Shown piece by piece: positions 1 through 9,337 of a DNA stretch of 17,969 nt. Numbering within the stretch: position 1 is the stretch's first letter; every line of letters begins with the position of its first letter. The position numbers and the translations under genes were made by a program. Under the pieces are notes generated by a model. It had not been told where the DNA came from and ran no database searches. It saw only the letters and a program-made list of their open reading frames with translations. Source of the stretch: Beroe ovata (Eukaryota > Ctenophora > Nuda > Beroida > Beroidae); assembly GCA_946803715.1 (NCBI GenBank), contig CAMPET010000063.1:166266-184234 (forward strand), written 5' to 3'.

Positions 1-40
1 TGTGTGTGTGGCTGTGTGCGTGTGGCTGTGTTTACTTTGA
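1..40. repeat. GT-rich simple repeat
   Basis: The window opens in an impure TG/GTGTGGC run that fades after about base 38. The short open frames across it are low-complexity translations and are not credible genes. Confidence 0.7.
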
Positions 41-955
41 TCGTGCGATGCCCAGCGTATTCCTACATGTTGTCCAATACGTACAAACATCTCAGATATG
101 TTAGACCCTTGTTAGACTATGCTATGTCATATTGTCAGGGTAGTATGTCAAACTATAAGCTGTCAGATTTCAGACCTGTCACGTGACTCGTGCCCTCATA
201 TTATCATGTTCAGGTATCCTAATTCCCTGAATTATACCTGTCAGAAGATATTTCACAAGGTAGAGTGATGGTACAGGACTCCGAGACGTGTGTACACGAT
301 ACCACTATCGGCCAGCATCGAACACTGATATTAGCGATTACCAAGGAGGTTCAAGTAGAATGATCACTCATATAATTCGACTTCAATTTGACTCGGTTAC
401 CGCTGATACAATATGTAGTCGATCCCATAACAACAGCCGTATTCCTCAGTAACTTTGCGAAGTATCATAACAAAATGCACGCTGTTTGGTCGTTTAACAT
501 TGACAAACACCTGCCAAATGATAAGGCACATATCAGTGTACAGAATTGCTAGAGATGGTCACAGAATTTCACCGGCCATGGACCGATTCCATTGGAAACC
601 CATGATTAAACTGAATTTCGTTCGAATACGATGTGTTTTATCGAGGAAAACGCGCAATATAATGTCCCAGTAGTAACTTGATATAACCATTGACGACTAA
701 CTTATACAGTTACAGGCATACGCATGGCTAACGGACCGATTTACGTTAAATCAAGCATTTGAACTTAATAAACTAGGGATGTAATATAATATCAAGTTAC
801 TGAAAGTTTAATTTCTTGTCTAATTTTTCTGAGAATAAGGTTGTGCGTACTAGCATATGAATCCCATAATCTTACCATTTCTATAAACCGAATAATAAAC
901 AAATGGTCGACAGTGCCAAAATACTATCTCACGGGTCTCACAATAAACTCATGAC
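41..955. other. Stretch with no recognised gene
   Basis: AT-rich single-copy sequence. On the minus strand this is where later semaphorin exons would be expected, but I found no exon with matching phase and sema or PSI similarity. A cysteine-rich minus-strand open frame near 225-318 follows an acceptor-like site, but its phase does not fit exon 7. The 72-codon plus frame at 455-673 resembles nothing I know. Confidence 0.5.
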
Positions 956-1293
956 TAAGGTGACATTGAATGAGTGGAAAATTGAATCAACGAAATAAAG
1001 TGAGGGTGATCATTCGTTTCCTATGGGACAGTAATTACCTATACCTAATACCTAGACATGCTTTCTTGATTTTTTTATGCTAGGGTGAATAACCTCATGA
1101 TATCACATGTACTCAAGACTCAATATCGAGCATAAGATGACGGGGGAATCGAATTACACCGACACGTCATGAATGGCACACTCTCATGACAATGTCAGGG
1201 GTGGCCGAAACATTCATCTCAAAAATATCTTGTCTTGAGTTTTGTGAAGTTATTTTCACAACGGGTTGAACAACATGTTGACAATAAACTCAC

Positions 1294-1408
1294 ATTGATA
1301 AGTCGTGGTAGTTGCACACTGATGCGTCGTCCGTCCTCGTCCGTGCTCTGGTACCCTCCCTCAAATACCTTGTCCACATCGGAGATACGGTAACTGCACA
1401 CCGCGAAT
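1294..1408 (-). CDS. Semaphorin-like gene, exon 7 (copy A)
   Basis: A C-rich tract and CAG precede 1408, and the donor GTGAGT follows 1294. The first A completes Gly with exon 6, giving GGFAVCSYRISDVDKVFEGG. This is the conserved sema G-S-A-V-C-x-Y, D-I-x-x-V-F, G-x-Y block. It ends in phase 0. The next exon was not identified to the left. Confidence 0.88.
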
Positions 1409-4400
1409 CTGAGGGGGGGAGGAGGGGTGTTGGGAGGGTTTCTATATCCCAACACAAGAGTGTATTCCATATTGTGGAATACTTAGGTGGGAGATGAGTC
1501 AGAAGGACGAGCTGACTTCGCGTGGCTAAATTGCGGGGATTTATCTCGAAATCCATGTCATCGGAAAATGATAAAATTAGCGAATTCATCCCCAATAACC
1601 AATTCCTCTGACTTCCTCGACTTACCCGCCAATGTCAACATCAGGATACTCGGAGAAGGCGGCGTATATGTGCTGGGTTTGGGGGTTGTAAGTGGCAGAG
1701 TAGATAATCCGGAAGTCGAGTGTCTGCCTTGACTCTGGCAAGGTAAGAGTGCACGTCATGAACGCTTTGGTAAACGTCAGGAACAGTCGGTTTATCTGCG
1801 TCTGAGGGGGATAACATGTGTTGAGTTCATAGCCGTGTTATTCGTTTCCTTACACTTCGTGAGAAATATGTGCAAATGTGTTAATGGTGATGTCAATAAA
1901 TTAGTCCCCTGATTCACTGACAGAATCATCATGCGGCCGGGGCCCGGTGGATCGGTAATTGGTTGTTATTGAGAAGAAACACATCTCCGTAAGGCCTAAC
2001 CACACAGTCACACACCACACAATGCGAGTACACATTGAGTGCACACTGCACAGTGCGAGTTCACTGTGAGCTGTACACAGAGCATGAGTGTGTTGCACAA
2101 CTTATTACAGTGAACTATAGTGACCATAGTGCACTGCACTGGAATCCGGCCTAACCGAACACTATTGGAGACGAGTTAGGGAGCTCACTTATATAGTACA
2201 GTGGTTTAGTTCTCGCTGATACACACCTTATAACAGTGGATGTTTACAGGACACATTGCATACCACTATACGACCACACTATACGACCACACAATCATTA
2301 CACAGTGTACACTCATTACAGAATGTGGCGTGTAATTGTGTCCAGATGTTTTGTTACTAATTGCAATTGGGAGAAGGTGGATAGCAGATAAGGATCCAAT
2401 AACATGGACCCTGCAAAGTAATGATCTCGGCACAATGCGACATGGATACACTCTGGCTATTATAGGTAGGTACTGGACAAGACCTGTTGTACATAATATC
2501 ACACACAGCTTGGAGTGCACATTGTATATGTACTAACTACAGTGTGCAGTGTACAGTGTACACGTACTAGTGTACTAACTACAGTGAACAGTGTACAGTG
2601 TACACGTACTAGTGNTACAGATGCCGCGAGGGGCTTGCCAGCCCCTTGATCTTGCATGGGGATACAAACATAGATCTTCTCAAGTATGACTCGGACGACT
2701 CAACACAGGGGTACTACTGCAGGAACATGGCTTTGCACCTCTAATATCTAGGCCAACGCGCATAACTAACTAGTGCAACTTTAATTGATCATATCTTCAC
2801 AAATAGTTGTACGTTAGTTACGAAGTCTGCAATCATCACCACTGACATAACCGACCACCTTGCACCTTATGCAAATTTCTTAATTGATAATGTAAGACAG
2901 AGTAGTAGAAAGCCTGATCCTGCTACGTTAGAACGTCGTGTAATCTCAGATGCGAATCTTTAGAAATTTAAGCAAGAAATTTCCGCTGTTGATTGGCATT
3001 GTATTATTAATGATGAATATGACATCAACGTAAGATACTCAAGGTTTGAATCTAAATACAAACTAATATATGATAATTGCTGCCCCATTAACTCCTTCAA
3101 GCCGCGGAACCGCAAAGTCAACCAGCCATGGATTCTACCATGGCTTGAAACTGCATGTGAAAGGAAAAACAAGTTATATTGGAATTATATAGAAGATCCC
3201 ACAGCAGAAAATAAACAAAAATACCAAAAAATGAAAATTTTTGTAGCCAAACATGTAAGAAAAGCTAAAGCGAAGTACCATGCTGATTATTTTTGTCGAT
3301 TTAGCAATGATGGTCGGAAACAGTGGCGGATGATAAACAGTCTTCTCAATAGAAATAGTAAAAGTAAAAAGGCAATTAGCAAACTTATAGATGGCACAAC
3401 TTCAATCACTAACCCCAGAGCTATATGTGAGAAATTTAATGAATTCTTCTGTAATATAGCCCAAAAACTGAAGGAAACTGCCAGTCATGAACAAAACGAA
3501 TCGCATTCCATAGAACTGGTTACTCGAGTAGATGCTTAACTGATATGCCTAATATAGAGTGCACGGCAAGCGATATTCAGCGCTATATAAAGTCTCTTAA
3601 AAACAAAGCCACGTCTGATTTAAGTGTAATTCCCATGAAACATATCCATCGCGAGATTTCTCCGGTAATCTGTGACTTAGTATTGTGCTCATTTGAGCAA
3701 TGTGTGATTAGGCTATCAACTTCTGTGACAGAGTGGTCTGTACGGAACCCCACGGTTTCGATTCCTTGTTTAACATGCCGTACAGCAAGGATCTCCACCG
3801 TGTTCGCCAGGCTAGGCACATAACCACTCTGTCTTGACCAAAGTCGATTTTATAAGTCTCGTTTACAGGAAATGTTTCCTTGTGTTTGACAACGAGTGCC
3901 CACACAGTACTCCATTACAACGAGTAGATNTAAGGTGACATTGAATGAGTGGAAAATTGAATCAACGAAATATAGAGTGAGGGTAATCATTCGTTTTCTA
4001 TGGGACAGTAATTATACCTAATACCTATAGACATGCTTTCCTGATTTTTTTATGCTAGGGTGAATAACCTCATGGTATCACATGTACTCAAGACTCAACA
4101 TCGAGCATAAGATGACGGGGGGAGTCGAATTACACCGACACGTCATGAACGGTACACTCTCATGACAATGTCAGGGGTGGGCGAAACATTCATCTCAAAA
4201 ATATCTTGTCTTGAGTTTTGTGAAGTTATTTTCACAGCGGGTTGAACAACATGTTGACAATAAACTCACATTGATGAGTCGTGGTAGTTGTACACTGATC
4301 CGTCGTCCGTCCTCGTCCGTACTCTGGTACCCTCCCTCAAATACCTTGTCCACATCGGAGATACGGTAACTGCACACCGCGAATCTGAGGGGGGGGGAGG

Positions 4401-7400
4401 AGGGGTGTAATGTTGGGAGGGTTTCCACATCACAACACAAGAGTGTATTCCATATTGTGGAATACATTCTTCGGTAAGAGATGAGTCAGAAGGACGAGCT
4501 GACTTCGCGTGGCTAAATTGCGGGGATTTATCTCGAAATCCAGGTCATCGGAAAATGATAAAATGAGCGAATTCATCCCCAATTCCTCTGACTTCCTCGA
4601 CTTACCCGCCAATGTCAACATCAGGATACTCGGAGAAGGCGGCGTATATGTGCTGTGTTTGGGGGTTGTAAGTGGCAGAGTAGATTATCCGGAAGTCGAG
4701 TGTCTGCCTTGACTCGGGCAAGGTAAGAGTGCACGTCATGAACGCTTTGGTGAACGTCAGGAACAGTCGGTTTATCTGCGTCTGAGGGGGATAACATGTG
4801 CTGAGTTCATAGCCGTGTTATTCGTTTGCTTACATTTCGTGTGAACTATGTGCAAATGAACACCAGTCGGGGGTGGTCATGTCAGTAAATAATACTCCCT
4901 AATTCACTGACATCATACTTATTCACTGACAGAATCATCATGCGGCCGGGGCCCGGTGGATCAGTCATTGGTTGTTATTTAGAAGAGAGAATTCTCCGAT
5001 TACAGGAAATGTTTCCTTGTGTTTGACAACGAGTGCCTACACAGTACTCCATTACAACGAGTAGATGTTGTATAAGCTAGTCTTTATGTGAGAGACGAGG
5101 CGGAAGAACCGACCATCAAGTACAATCTCACCGGACTACGGAATCAATGTGATTAGGCTATCAACTTCTGTGACAGAGTGGTCTGTACGGAACCCCACGG
5201 TTTCGATTCCTTGTTTAACATGCCGTACAGCAAGGATCTCCACCGCTACATGAACCGTGTTCATTGCACAATGCGAGTACACATTGAGTGCACACTTCAC
5301 AGTGCGAGTACACAGAGCATGAGTGTGTTGCACAACTTATTACAGTGAACTATAGTGACCATAGTGTAAACTAGAATATTACCTAACTGAACACTATTGG
5401 AGACGAGTTAGGGAGCTCACTTATATAGTGGTTTAGTTCTCGCTGATATACGCCTTATAACAGTGGATGTTTACAGTGCACATTACATACCACTATACGA
5501 CCACACAATCATTACACAGTGTACACTCATTACAGAATGTAGCGTGTAATTGTGTCCAGATGTTTTGTTACAAATTGCAATATCGGAGCAATTGGGAGAA
5601 GGTGGAAAACAGATAAGGACCCAATAACAAGGACCCTGCAAAGTAATGATCTCGGCACAATGCGACATGGTTACACTCTGGCTATTTGAGGTGCTGGACA
5701 AGCCCTGTTGTACACAATATCACACACAGCTTGCAGTGCACATTGTACATGTACTAACTACAGTGTGCAGTGTACAGTGTATATTGTACAATGTACTAAC
5801 TACAGTGTGCAGTGTACAGTGTACACGTACTAGTGTACTAAATACAGTGTGCAGTGTACAGTGTACACGTACTAGTGTACTAACTACAGTGTGCAGTGTA
5901 CAGTGTACAGTGTACATGTACTAACTACAGTGTGCAGTGTACAGTGTACACGTACTAGTGTACTAACTACAGTGTGCAGTGTACACGGCCCCATGTACAC
6001 CTGATCCTTGGAAACTCGACACTGTTCATTACACAATGTACACTGTACCTATAGTGTACAATGTACAATGTATACATATTTTACGCTGGTCAATGCATAC
6101 TTATCACATTGTATAATGGACATTGTACTTTCTGATACTGGTCAATGTACAATGTACTATGTAGAGTGTACACTTCACACAATGTATATTGTACAATGTA
6201 TATTGTATATTGTACATTGTACACTGGTCGTCATTCACCTGATCATCCTCGTAACCAGGGTCAGATTTACAGATTCGAGCAATGGCAGCATTGTATCCCN
6301 CTAGTACAGTGTACAGTGTACACTGTACTAGTGTACTAACTACTGTGTGCAGTGTACACGGCTCCATGTACACCTGATCCTTGGAAACTCGACACTGTTC
6401 ATTACACAATGTACACTGTACAATGTACAATGTATACCTATTGTACGCTGGTCAATGCATACTTATCACACTGGAAAATGAACATTGTACTTTCTGATAC
6501 TGGTCAATGTGCAATGTACAATGTACAATGCACACTGTACAATGCACAATGTACAATGTACATTGTACACTGGTCGTCATTCACCTGATCATCCTCGTAA
6601 CCGGGGTCGGATTTACAGATTCGAGCAATGGCAGCATTGTATCCCTCATCTGTTTCCTCTCTCATCACGAAATACACGTAGTCACCGACCTCAATGGAGG
6701 CCAGGAACTCTGCTCTGTTGAGCCACTGGTCACTGGATGTCACTGTGGGAGAAATACCTACATGAGCTGTACTGAGGTTGTAATGGTTGTAATGGTGAGG
6801 TTGTAATGGTTAGTAACACACGGTTACCAACTCTCGGGACTTATGACTATGATCAGTCCCATTTTACATTTGATACAATCGAATGATTATTCAGGAAACC
6901 CTACGATAGAAGAAGCCGTTCAGTGATTGTTTAATACTGAAGCGAAATCGGACAACATGTCAATGTTTAGCTATCATTATTATCAACCGCATGTCTTCAA
7001 TATCTATTAGAATAAATTTGAAGCCCACGATCAACTGCTATCGACTCGTACTATATCAGAATACGGCTGAGAAGTTTGCTGACACTCACCTGCCCCCTCC
7101 GTGCTAATCTGGAGGTGAGTGTTGTCAAACTTGGTGATGGATGACACCGATCTCTCCTCATTGACACCAGCAAATATCTGGTTGGGGGTCTGGTAGTAAG
7201 AACTGCTCCACGTGGGGGACTGCGCGCACAGCCGCGGTACATCGTTCCGCTCTATCTTCTCCAGGGGTGTGAGATCTGAACACGGGGGTCGGGGGTCATA
7301 TTGGGGTGCAGTTATTGTAATCGGTGTTATACCACTGCAGACATTTAACATCAGATACACCTCGAGGAAAGGTTAGATCATAGCGTGCAGTAAGGTGCCA

Positions 7401-8973
7401 AATGCAGTGACTCAGTGACTCAGTGATCATTGAGTAAAGCGTCACTGCACGGATACCTTGTTTCTGGTAGCGCTACACCTGGCTGTTACAGTGAACTTCA
7501 CCACTTACCAGGATTCAGCATCATTGCTCGGGGATCACCGTAGTTGGTGCCACACGCCACCAGGTTACCGTTCTCCATGTTTAGGATTCTTGTCACAAAA
7601 TTACCACATTCCCAGTTAGGATGACAGTTCATACTGTCAGTGCCACCATTCCAATTTAACTGAAGATTTTGAGGGTTTTGGTATGACTGGAATATAATAA
7701 TCGGGTTACAGTATAATAGAGAAAGTCGAAGATAAGCCTTATAACAATTTAAAAGTCCCAGTGTGAACGTTGAGTGCAACATTTTAACCTAATTTGGTGA
7801 CGATAACATTTTCATGATAATAAACGTGTTAAAATGGAGAAAACTTTCAGAGGCTTTTACAGTTCAGGTTTCATATTCAGGTCCACTTTAAAATTTCAAA
7901 CATAATCTAACGCGAATGATCAGCAATTTCTGATAACTAATTATGAACAGGCCAATTTGAGTTTATTGCCATACTTGGCATAATTACACCACAAATCTCA
8001 CAGATTATTATAAAGTGAATGCGTTATTGTAATTAAATACCTAGCTGGGCTAATTGGATTTAGAGAGCATCCCTTCTGTGAAGTGTGGTAGGGAGAAATT
8101 GTGCTATACAGTATACATTCCACTAAATAGTCAATCTAAGCAATGAATACCTATTTTACAACTTTTATCCGAATAATGCTGCGGAAAATTACACTATCAC
8201 CCGTCATGGACAGGAATTATCGTTGTGTATGGTATTCAATAATTGATCATTGATGATGATTATCCATCCATATCGTCTACAATAAACAAGGTTTTAGAGT
8301 GATTATTCATCTGTATACTATACGGAAAAACAAGAAAATTAGATCGAAACAATACCGCCCTGAAGCCAACGTGTCGGCGACACCAAAAATAGAAGATACG
8401 ATCTCTTGCGGTCGATAGCGCACTCCGACATTGGTAGGCAGCTAAATGTTGTTGCTTTGGTTTCACAATACCGCCTTTCCTATACACGTGCGTGCGGTTG
8501 GGGCTGTCCCAATCGGTGCNTAACCCAAGATGAAAGTCTTAAAACTGTTGAAGAATCTATCTTAGGAACGAATCTGATGGTGGGATACATACCATGTCAA
8601 CTGTTTCACATTTCACCAAATCTGCAGATATCAGCTGTGATTTGGCTCCTATATACATTTTGTTTCCATTCTCTGTAAGTAAAATACTGCTTATATTTTT
8701 CAAGCAGTCGATGCAATTCTGTGGGAGGGCCACATCTTCTTCCGTCAGTGTACAAACGGCATTTCCCAAATCTGAAAGGTCATGTTATGTTGACTGAGTC
8801 AGCTAGAATTTATTTTTAATTTCTGTTAGGTATCACTCATGGATTGATGGGGACTCACCTGATAATTCATATCTAGATAAAAACTGCTTTCCAAATCTAG
8901 GTGAATTCTGGCCTATTCTTCCATCAGCTTGTAATATGAAATGAACTAGCCAAAATAACAAATGCCTAACCAT
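1294..8973 (-). CDS. Semaphorin-like secreted protein, N-terminal sema domain, 7 exons, 3' incomplete
   Basis: Exons on the minus strand are 8973-8859, 8771-8593, 7686-7509, 7275-7090, 6742-6585, 1801-1626 and 1408-1294. All introns are GT-AG and every junction keeps frame, giving 369 residues. A signal peptide is followed by the sema beta-propeller. Sema hallmarks are MYIGAKSQL (strand 1), CGNFVTRIL and VACGTNYGDPR, FLASIEVGDYVYFVMREE, AIARICKSDPG, FTKAFMTC, HIYAAFSEY and GGFAVCSYRISDVDKVFEGGY. Family knowledge: semaphorins are secreted or membrane guidance cues that bind plexin receptors. The CGT motif and the MREE strand favour semaphorin, but plexin or another sema protein is not excluded. 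The C-terminal propeller, PSI domain and anything after it were not found. The span includes contig 3931-6299, which repeats exons 5-7, and contig 2616-3929 with LINE debris. Their placement inside the gene may be an assembly artefact. Confidence 0.85.
1626..1801 (-). CDS. Semaphorin-like gene, exon 6 (copy A)
   Basis: The acceptor TATCCCCCTCAG precedes 1801, and the exon starts in phase 0, matching the end of exon 5. It encodes LFLTFTKAFMTC (the sema FLKARL-x-C strand) and YSATYNPQTQHIYAAFSEY. It ends two bases into a codon before GTAAGT. An internal TTGCCAG could mimic an acceptor at 1734, but the longer exon fits phase and family. Confidence 0.87.
2532..2614. repeat. 42-bp satellite, two units, ending in a gap
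   Basis: Units start with ACTAACTACAGTG at 2532 and 2574 and run into the n at 2615. They are the same as the array at 5753. The assembly probably stopped here because of the repeat. Confidence 0.85.
2637..3702 (+). pseudogene. Decayed LINE ORF2 fragment (endonuclease end to start of reverse transcriptase)
   Basis: The frame-shifted translation gives GDTNIDLL (endonuclease GDFN motif), LISRPTRITN, SATLIDHIFTN and TDH (SDH motif). The linker follows with NQPWILPWLETACERKNKLY and KFNEFFCNIAQKL, then IQRYIKSLKNKATSD at the start of the RT region. At least two frameshifts (near 2768 and 3540) and an in-frame stop at 2961 break it. It stops abruptly at segment S2 (3703) and lacks the RT palm. It belongs to the CR1/jockey-type LINEs with an APE endonuclease. 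It is a different copy from the element at 11145-15530. Confidence 0.85.
3703..3929. repeat. Segments S2 (3703-3800) and S1 (3863-3929), shared with copy B in swapped order
   Basis: S2 is identical over 98 bases to 5148-5245. S1 matches 5000-5066 with one mismatch. Here the order is S2, a 62-base spacer, then S1 up to the gap. In copy B it is S1, an 81-base spacer, then S2. S2 contains an 8-bp inverted repeat, CTGTACGG and CCGTACAG. The function is unknown. Confidence 0.8.
4270..4384 (-). CDS. Semaphorin-like exon 7 (copy B)
   Basis: It corresponds to 1294-1408 with the same acceptor, donor and phase. Four differences (Ser AGC/AGT, Arg CGC/CGG, Val GTG/GTA, Leu CTT/CTC) are all synonymous. 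Flanking intron sequence differs more, including indels. Confidence 0.87.
4606..4781 (-). CDS. Semaphorin-like exon 6 (copy B)
   Basis: Same length, phase and splice signals as 1626-1801. Four base differences (Phe TTT/TTC, Pro CCA/CCC, Ile ATT/ATA, Thr ACC/ACA) are all synonymous, so both copies encode the same 58 full codons. This shows real coding constraint on both copies. Confidence 0.87.
5000..5262. repeat. S1-S2 insertion in copy B
   Basis: This block is absent from copy A and interrupts otherwise collinear sequence between semaphorin exons 5 and 6. It holds S1 (5000-5066), an 81-base spacer, S2 (5148-5245) and a short tail. The 8-bp inverted repeat lies at 5183-5190 and 5223-5230. 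It may be a short non-autonomous mobile element or a satellite unit. No coding domain was recognised. Confidence 0.65.
5753..5990. repeat. 42-bp tandem satellite built of six heptamers
   Basis: Unit starts (ACTAAC or ACTAAA) fall at 5753, 5795, 5837, 5879, 5920 and 5962, a period of 42 with one unit of 41. Each unit reads as six 7-mers: actaact, acagtgt, gcagtgt, acagtgt, acacgta, ctagtgt. The long open frames over this array are repeat artefacts. Confidence 0.93.
5991..6238. repeat. Degenerate heptamer array (TACAATG type)
   Basis: The sequence can be cut into 7-base blocks such as CAATGTA, TATATTG and TACATTG. It is a diverged continuation of the same heptamer satellite, in the intron beside exon 5. 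It recurs at 6364-6584. Confidence 0.75.
6239..6299 (-). CDS. Second copy of semaphorin exon 5, cut by a gap
   Basis: This matches the 3' end of exon 5 (6585-6645) with two differences, TCC/TCT and CCC/CCT, both silent. The donor is kept. The copy stops at the n at 6300. Together with exon copies 4606-4781 and 4270-4384 it belongs to contig 3931-6299, which I read as the alternative allele. Confidence 0.75.
6301..6584. repeat. Heptamer satellite, second copy beside exon 5
   Basis: It begins inside a 42-bp unit right after the gap at 6300, then repeats 5962-6238 collinearly. The stretch 6510-6570 is an almost pure run of acaatgt-type heptamers. The region forms the 5' part of the intron after semaphorin exon 5. 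Confidence 0.85.
6585..6742 (-). CDS. Semaphorin-like gene, exon 5
   Basis: It begins with TG, completing Val, and ends in phase 0 at CAG before GTGAAT. It encodes WLNRAEFLASIEVGDYVYF, then VMREE and AIARICKSDPGYEDDQ, the most recognisable sema block (WL-x-x-x-x-F, GDYVYFFFRE, ARVCK-x-D). Its last 61 bases recur at 6239-6299 with two synonymous changes. Confidence 0.9.
6743..7089 (-). other. Intron 4 of the semaphorin-like gene
   Basis: A 347-base intron from a GTGAGT donor to a TTTCTCCCACAG acceptor. A short imperfect repeat of a GGTTGTAATGGT motif occurs at about 6776-6810. Nothing else was recognised. Confidence 0.7.
7090..7275 (-). CDS. Semaphorin-like gene, exon 4
   Basis: It begins with AT, completing Asp with the last base of exon 3, and ends one base into a codon before GTGAGT. 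It encodes LTPLEKIERNDVPRLCAQSP, then a strand with IFAGVNEERSVSSITKF. The position matches the sema segment G-x-C-P-x-x-P followed by the LYAG strand. The usual CP is CA here, so the segment is divergent. Confidence 0.82.
7276..7508 (-). other. Intron 3 of the semaphorin-like gene
   Basis: A 233-base GT-AG intron. A TGCAG acceptor-like site lies near 7340, but the phase fits only the TTCAG acceptor at 7276-7278, which has a C-rich tract. Open translation across the intron 3' end is therefore fortuitous. Confidence 0.7.
7509..7686 (-). CDS. Semaphorin-like gene, exon 3
   Basis: It starts in phase 0 after TTATATTCCAG and ends one base into a codon before GTAAGT. It encodes CGNFVTRILNMENGNLVACG followed by TNYGDPR. 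This matches the conserved sema segment where a C-x-N-Y/F strand precedes the CGT-x-(A/Y) strand. The paired cysteines are kept. Confidence 0.87.
7687..8592 (-). other. Intron 2 of the semaphorin-like gene, with a gap at 8520
   Basis: Bounded by a GTATGT donor and a TTATATTCCAG acceptor. It is AT-rich with a single n at 8520. Exons 2 and 3 join in frame and in correct sema order, so no exon is obviously missing at this gap. I see no other gene or repeat here. Confidence 0.65.
8593..8771 (-). CDS. Semaphorin-like gene, exon 2
   Basis: The acceptor CCTTTCAG precedes base 8771 and the donor GTATGT follows 8593. It encodes four cysteines, an NIS glycosylation sequon and the typical first sema strand MYIGAKSQLISADL. 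It ends in phase 0 after DM. The frame has no ATG start of its own, as expected for an internal exon. Confidence 0.83.
8859..8973 (-). CDS. Semaphorin-like gene, coding exon 1 (signal peptide)
   Basis: The ATG at 8973-8971 has G at +4. It begins a hydrophobic leader, MVRHLLFWLVHFILQADG, then about 20 residues up to a GTGAGT donor after base 8859. The exon has 38 codons plus one base. That G joins AT of exon 2 to give Asp, so the phase fits. A TTGATTTCAG acceptor-like stretch sits just upstream of the ATG, so a 5' UTR intron is possible. Confidence 0.8.
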
Positions 8974-9337
8974 GCTGAAATCAATATTGGTGATTATTAG
9001 ATACCAACTATCTGAATCAACTAAAAATTGTCATGAATTGATGTCCCAAAAGAATCTTTTGTTTTTAGAATATATATTTTTGTGAAGTATAGACAAATGG
9101 TTTTTGAAAGGGGCTGTACATATAGATTTTCACTGCATAAGAATGAGGTTGAGCAAGAATTGGATTTCCTGGCCCCATCTTAAAGCATGATGCTGGTGCC
9201 CAATGACAGATTAAAACCACAAAATTTGTGCCACGAATCCCTTGACAGTTGATACATTAATGACAGTTAATACATTAATTATCAATACAATAGTCTCTTG
9301 CATGACCTTTATCAGCTGAAGTGAGTTACTTTTCAGG
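8974..9337. other. 5' flank of the semaphorin-like gene, no gene seen
   Basis: AT-rich sequence upstream of the exon 1 ATG on the minus strand. An AAATATATATTC stretch at about 9067-9080 could be TATA-like but lies within generally AT-rich sequence. I make no firm promoter call. Confidence 0.4.

Larger units (their letters stand above)
956..2614. repeat. Duplicated segment, copy A
   Basis: It matches 3931 to about 5830 in direct orientation, starting at TAAGGTGACATTG and running through semaphorin exons 7 and 6 into the 42-bp satellite at the gap at 2615. Copy B carries an extra block of about 260 bases (5000-5262) where copy A has about 26 unrelated bases near 1990-2016. Copy B begins at the first base after a gap, so the true left limit is unknown. 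Confidence 0.88.
3931..6299. repeat. Duplicated segment, copy B (probable alternative haplotype contig)
   Basis: This contig, bounded by n at 3930 and 6300, holds exon 7, exon 6, the full satellite and part of exon 5. The left part repeats 956-2614 and the right part repeats 6335-6645. It therefore spans the place where those two contigs break. No unique gene was found in it beyond the exon copies. Confidence 0.8.

Noticed and set aside
1626-1734. Shorter semaphorin exon 6 starting at an internal TTGCCAG acceptor
   Set aside because: It would need an extra upstream exon of odd phase. Extending to the C-rich acceptor at 1802 gives direct phase agreement with exon 5 and adds the conserved FTKAFMTC strand.
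3583-3905. Minus-strand frames across S1/S2, with WRSLLYGMLNKESKPWG considered as a sema exon
   Set aside because: It superficially resembles a sema strand, but has no good donor, and the true exon 6 with FTKAFMTC was found elsewhere with matching phase. S1/S2 is also absent from copy A.
3930-3930. Reading single n positions as ordinary miscalled bases
   Set aside because: At several of them sequence identity changes abruptly (LINE to ORF1, LINE debris to copy B, motif III to intron), so they mark contig joins of unknown length.
5183-5230. tRNA-derived SINE with a Pol III B box (GGTTTCGATTCC) in S2
   Set aside because: The box has an extra T, no A box at the right distance was found, and no cloverleaf arms pair convincingly. 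I keep it only as a remark.
5646-6430. Long open frames on both strands with repeated TVCSVQCT-like peptides
   Set aside because: They are translations of the heptamer and 42-bp satellite, open on both strands because the unit is nearly stop-free. No real protein is supported.
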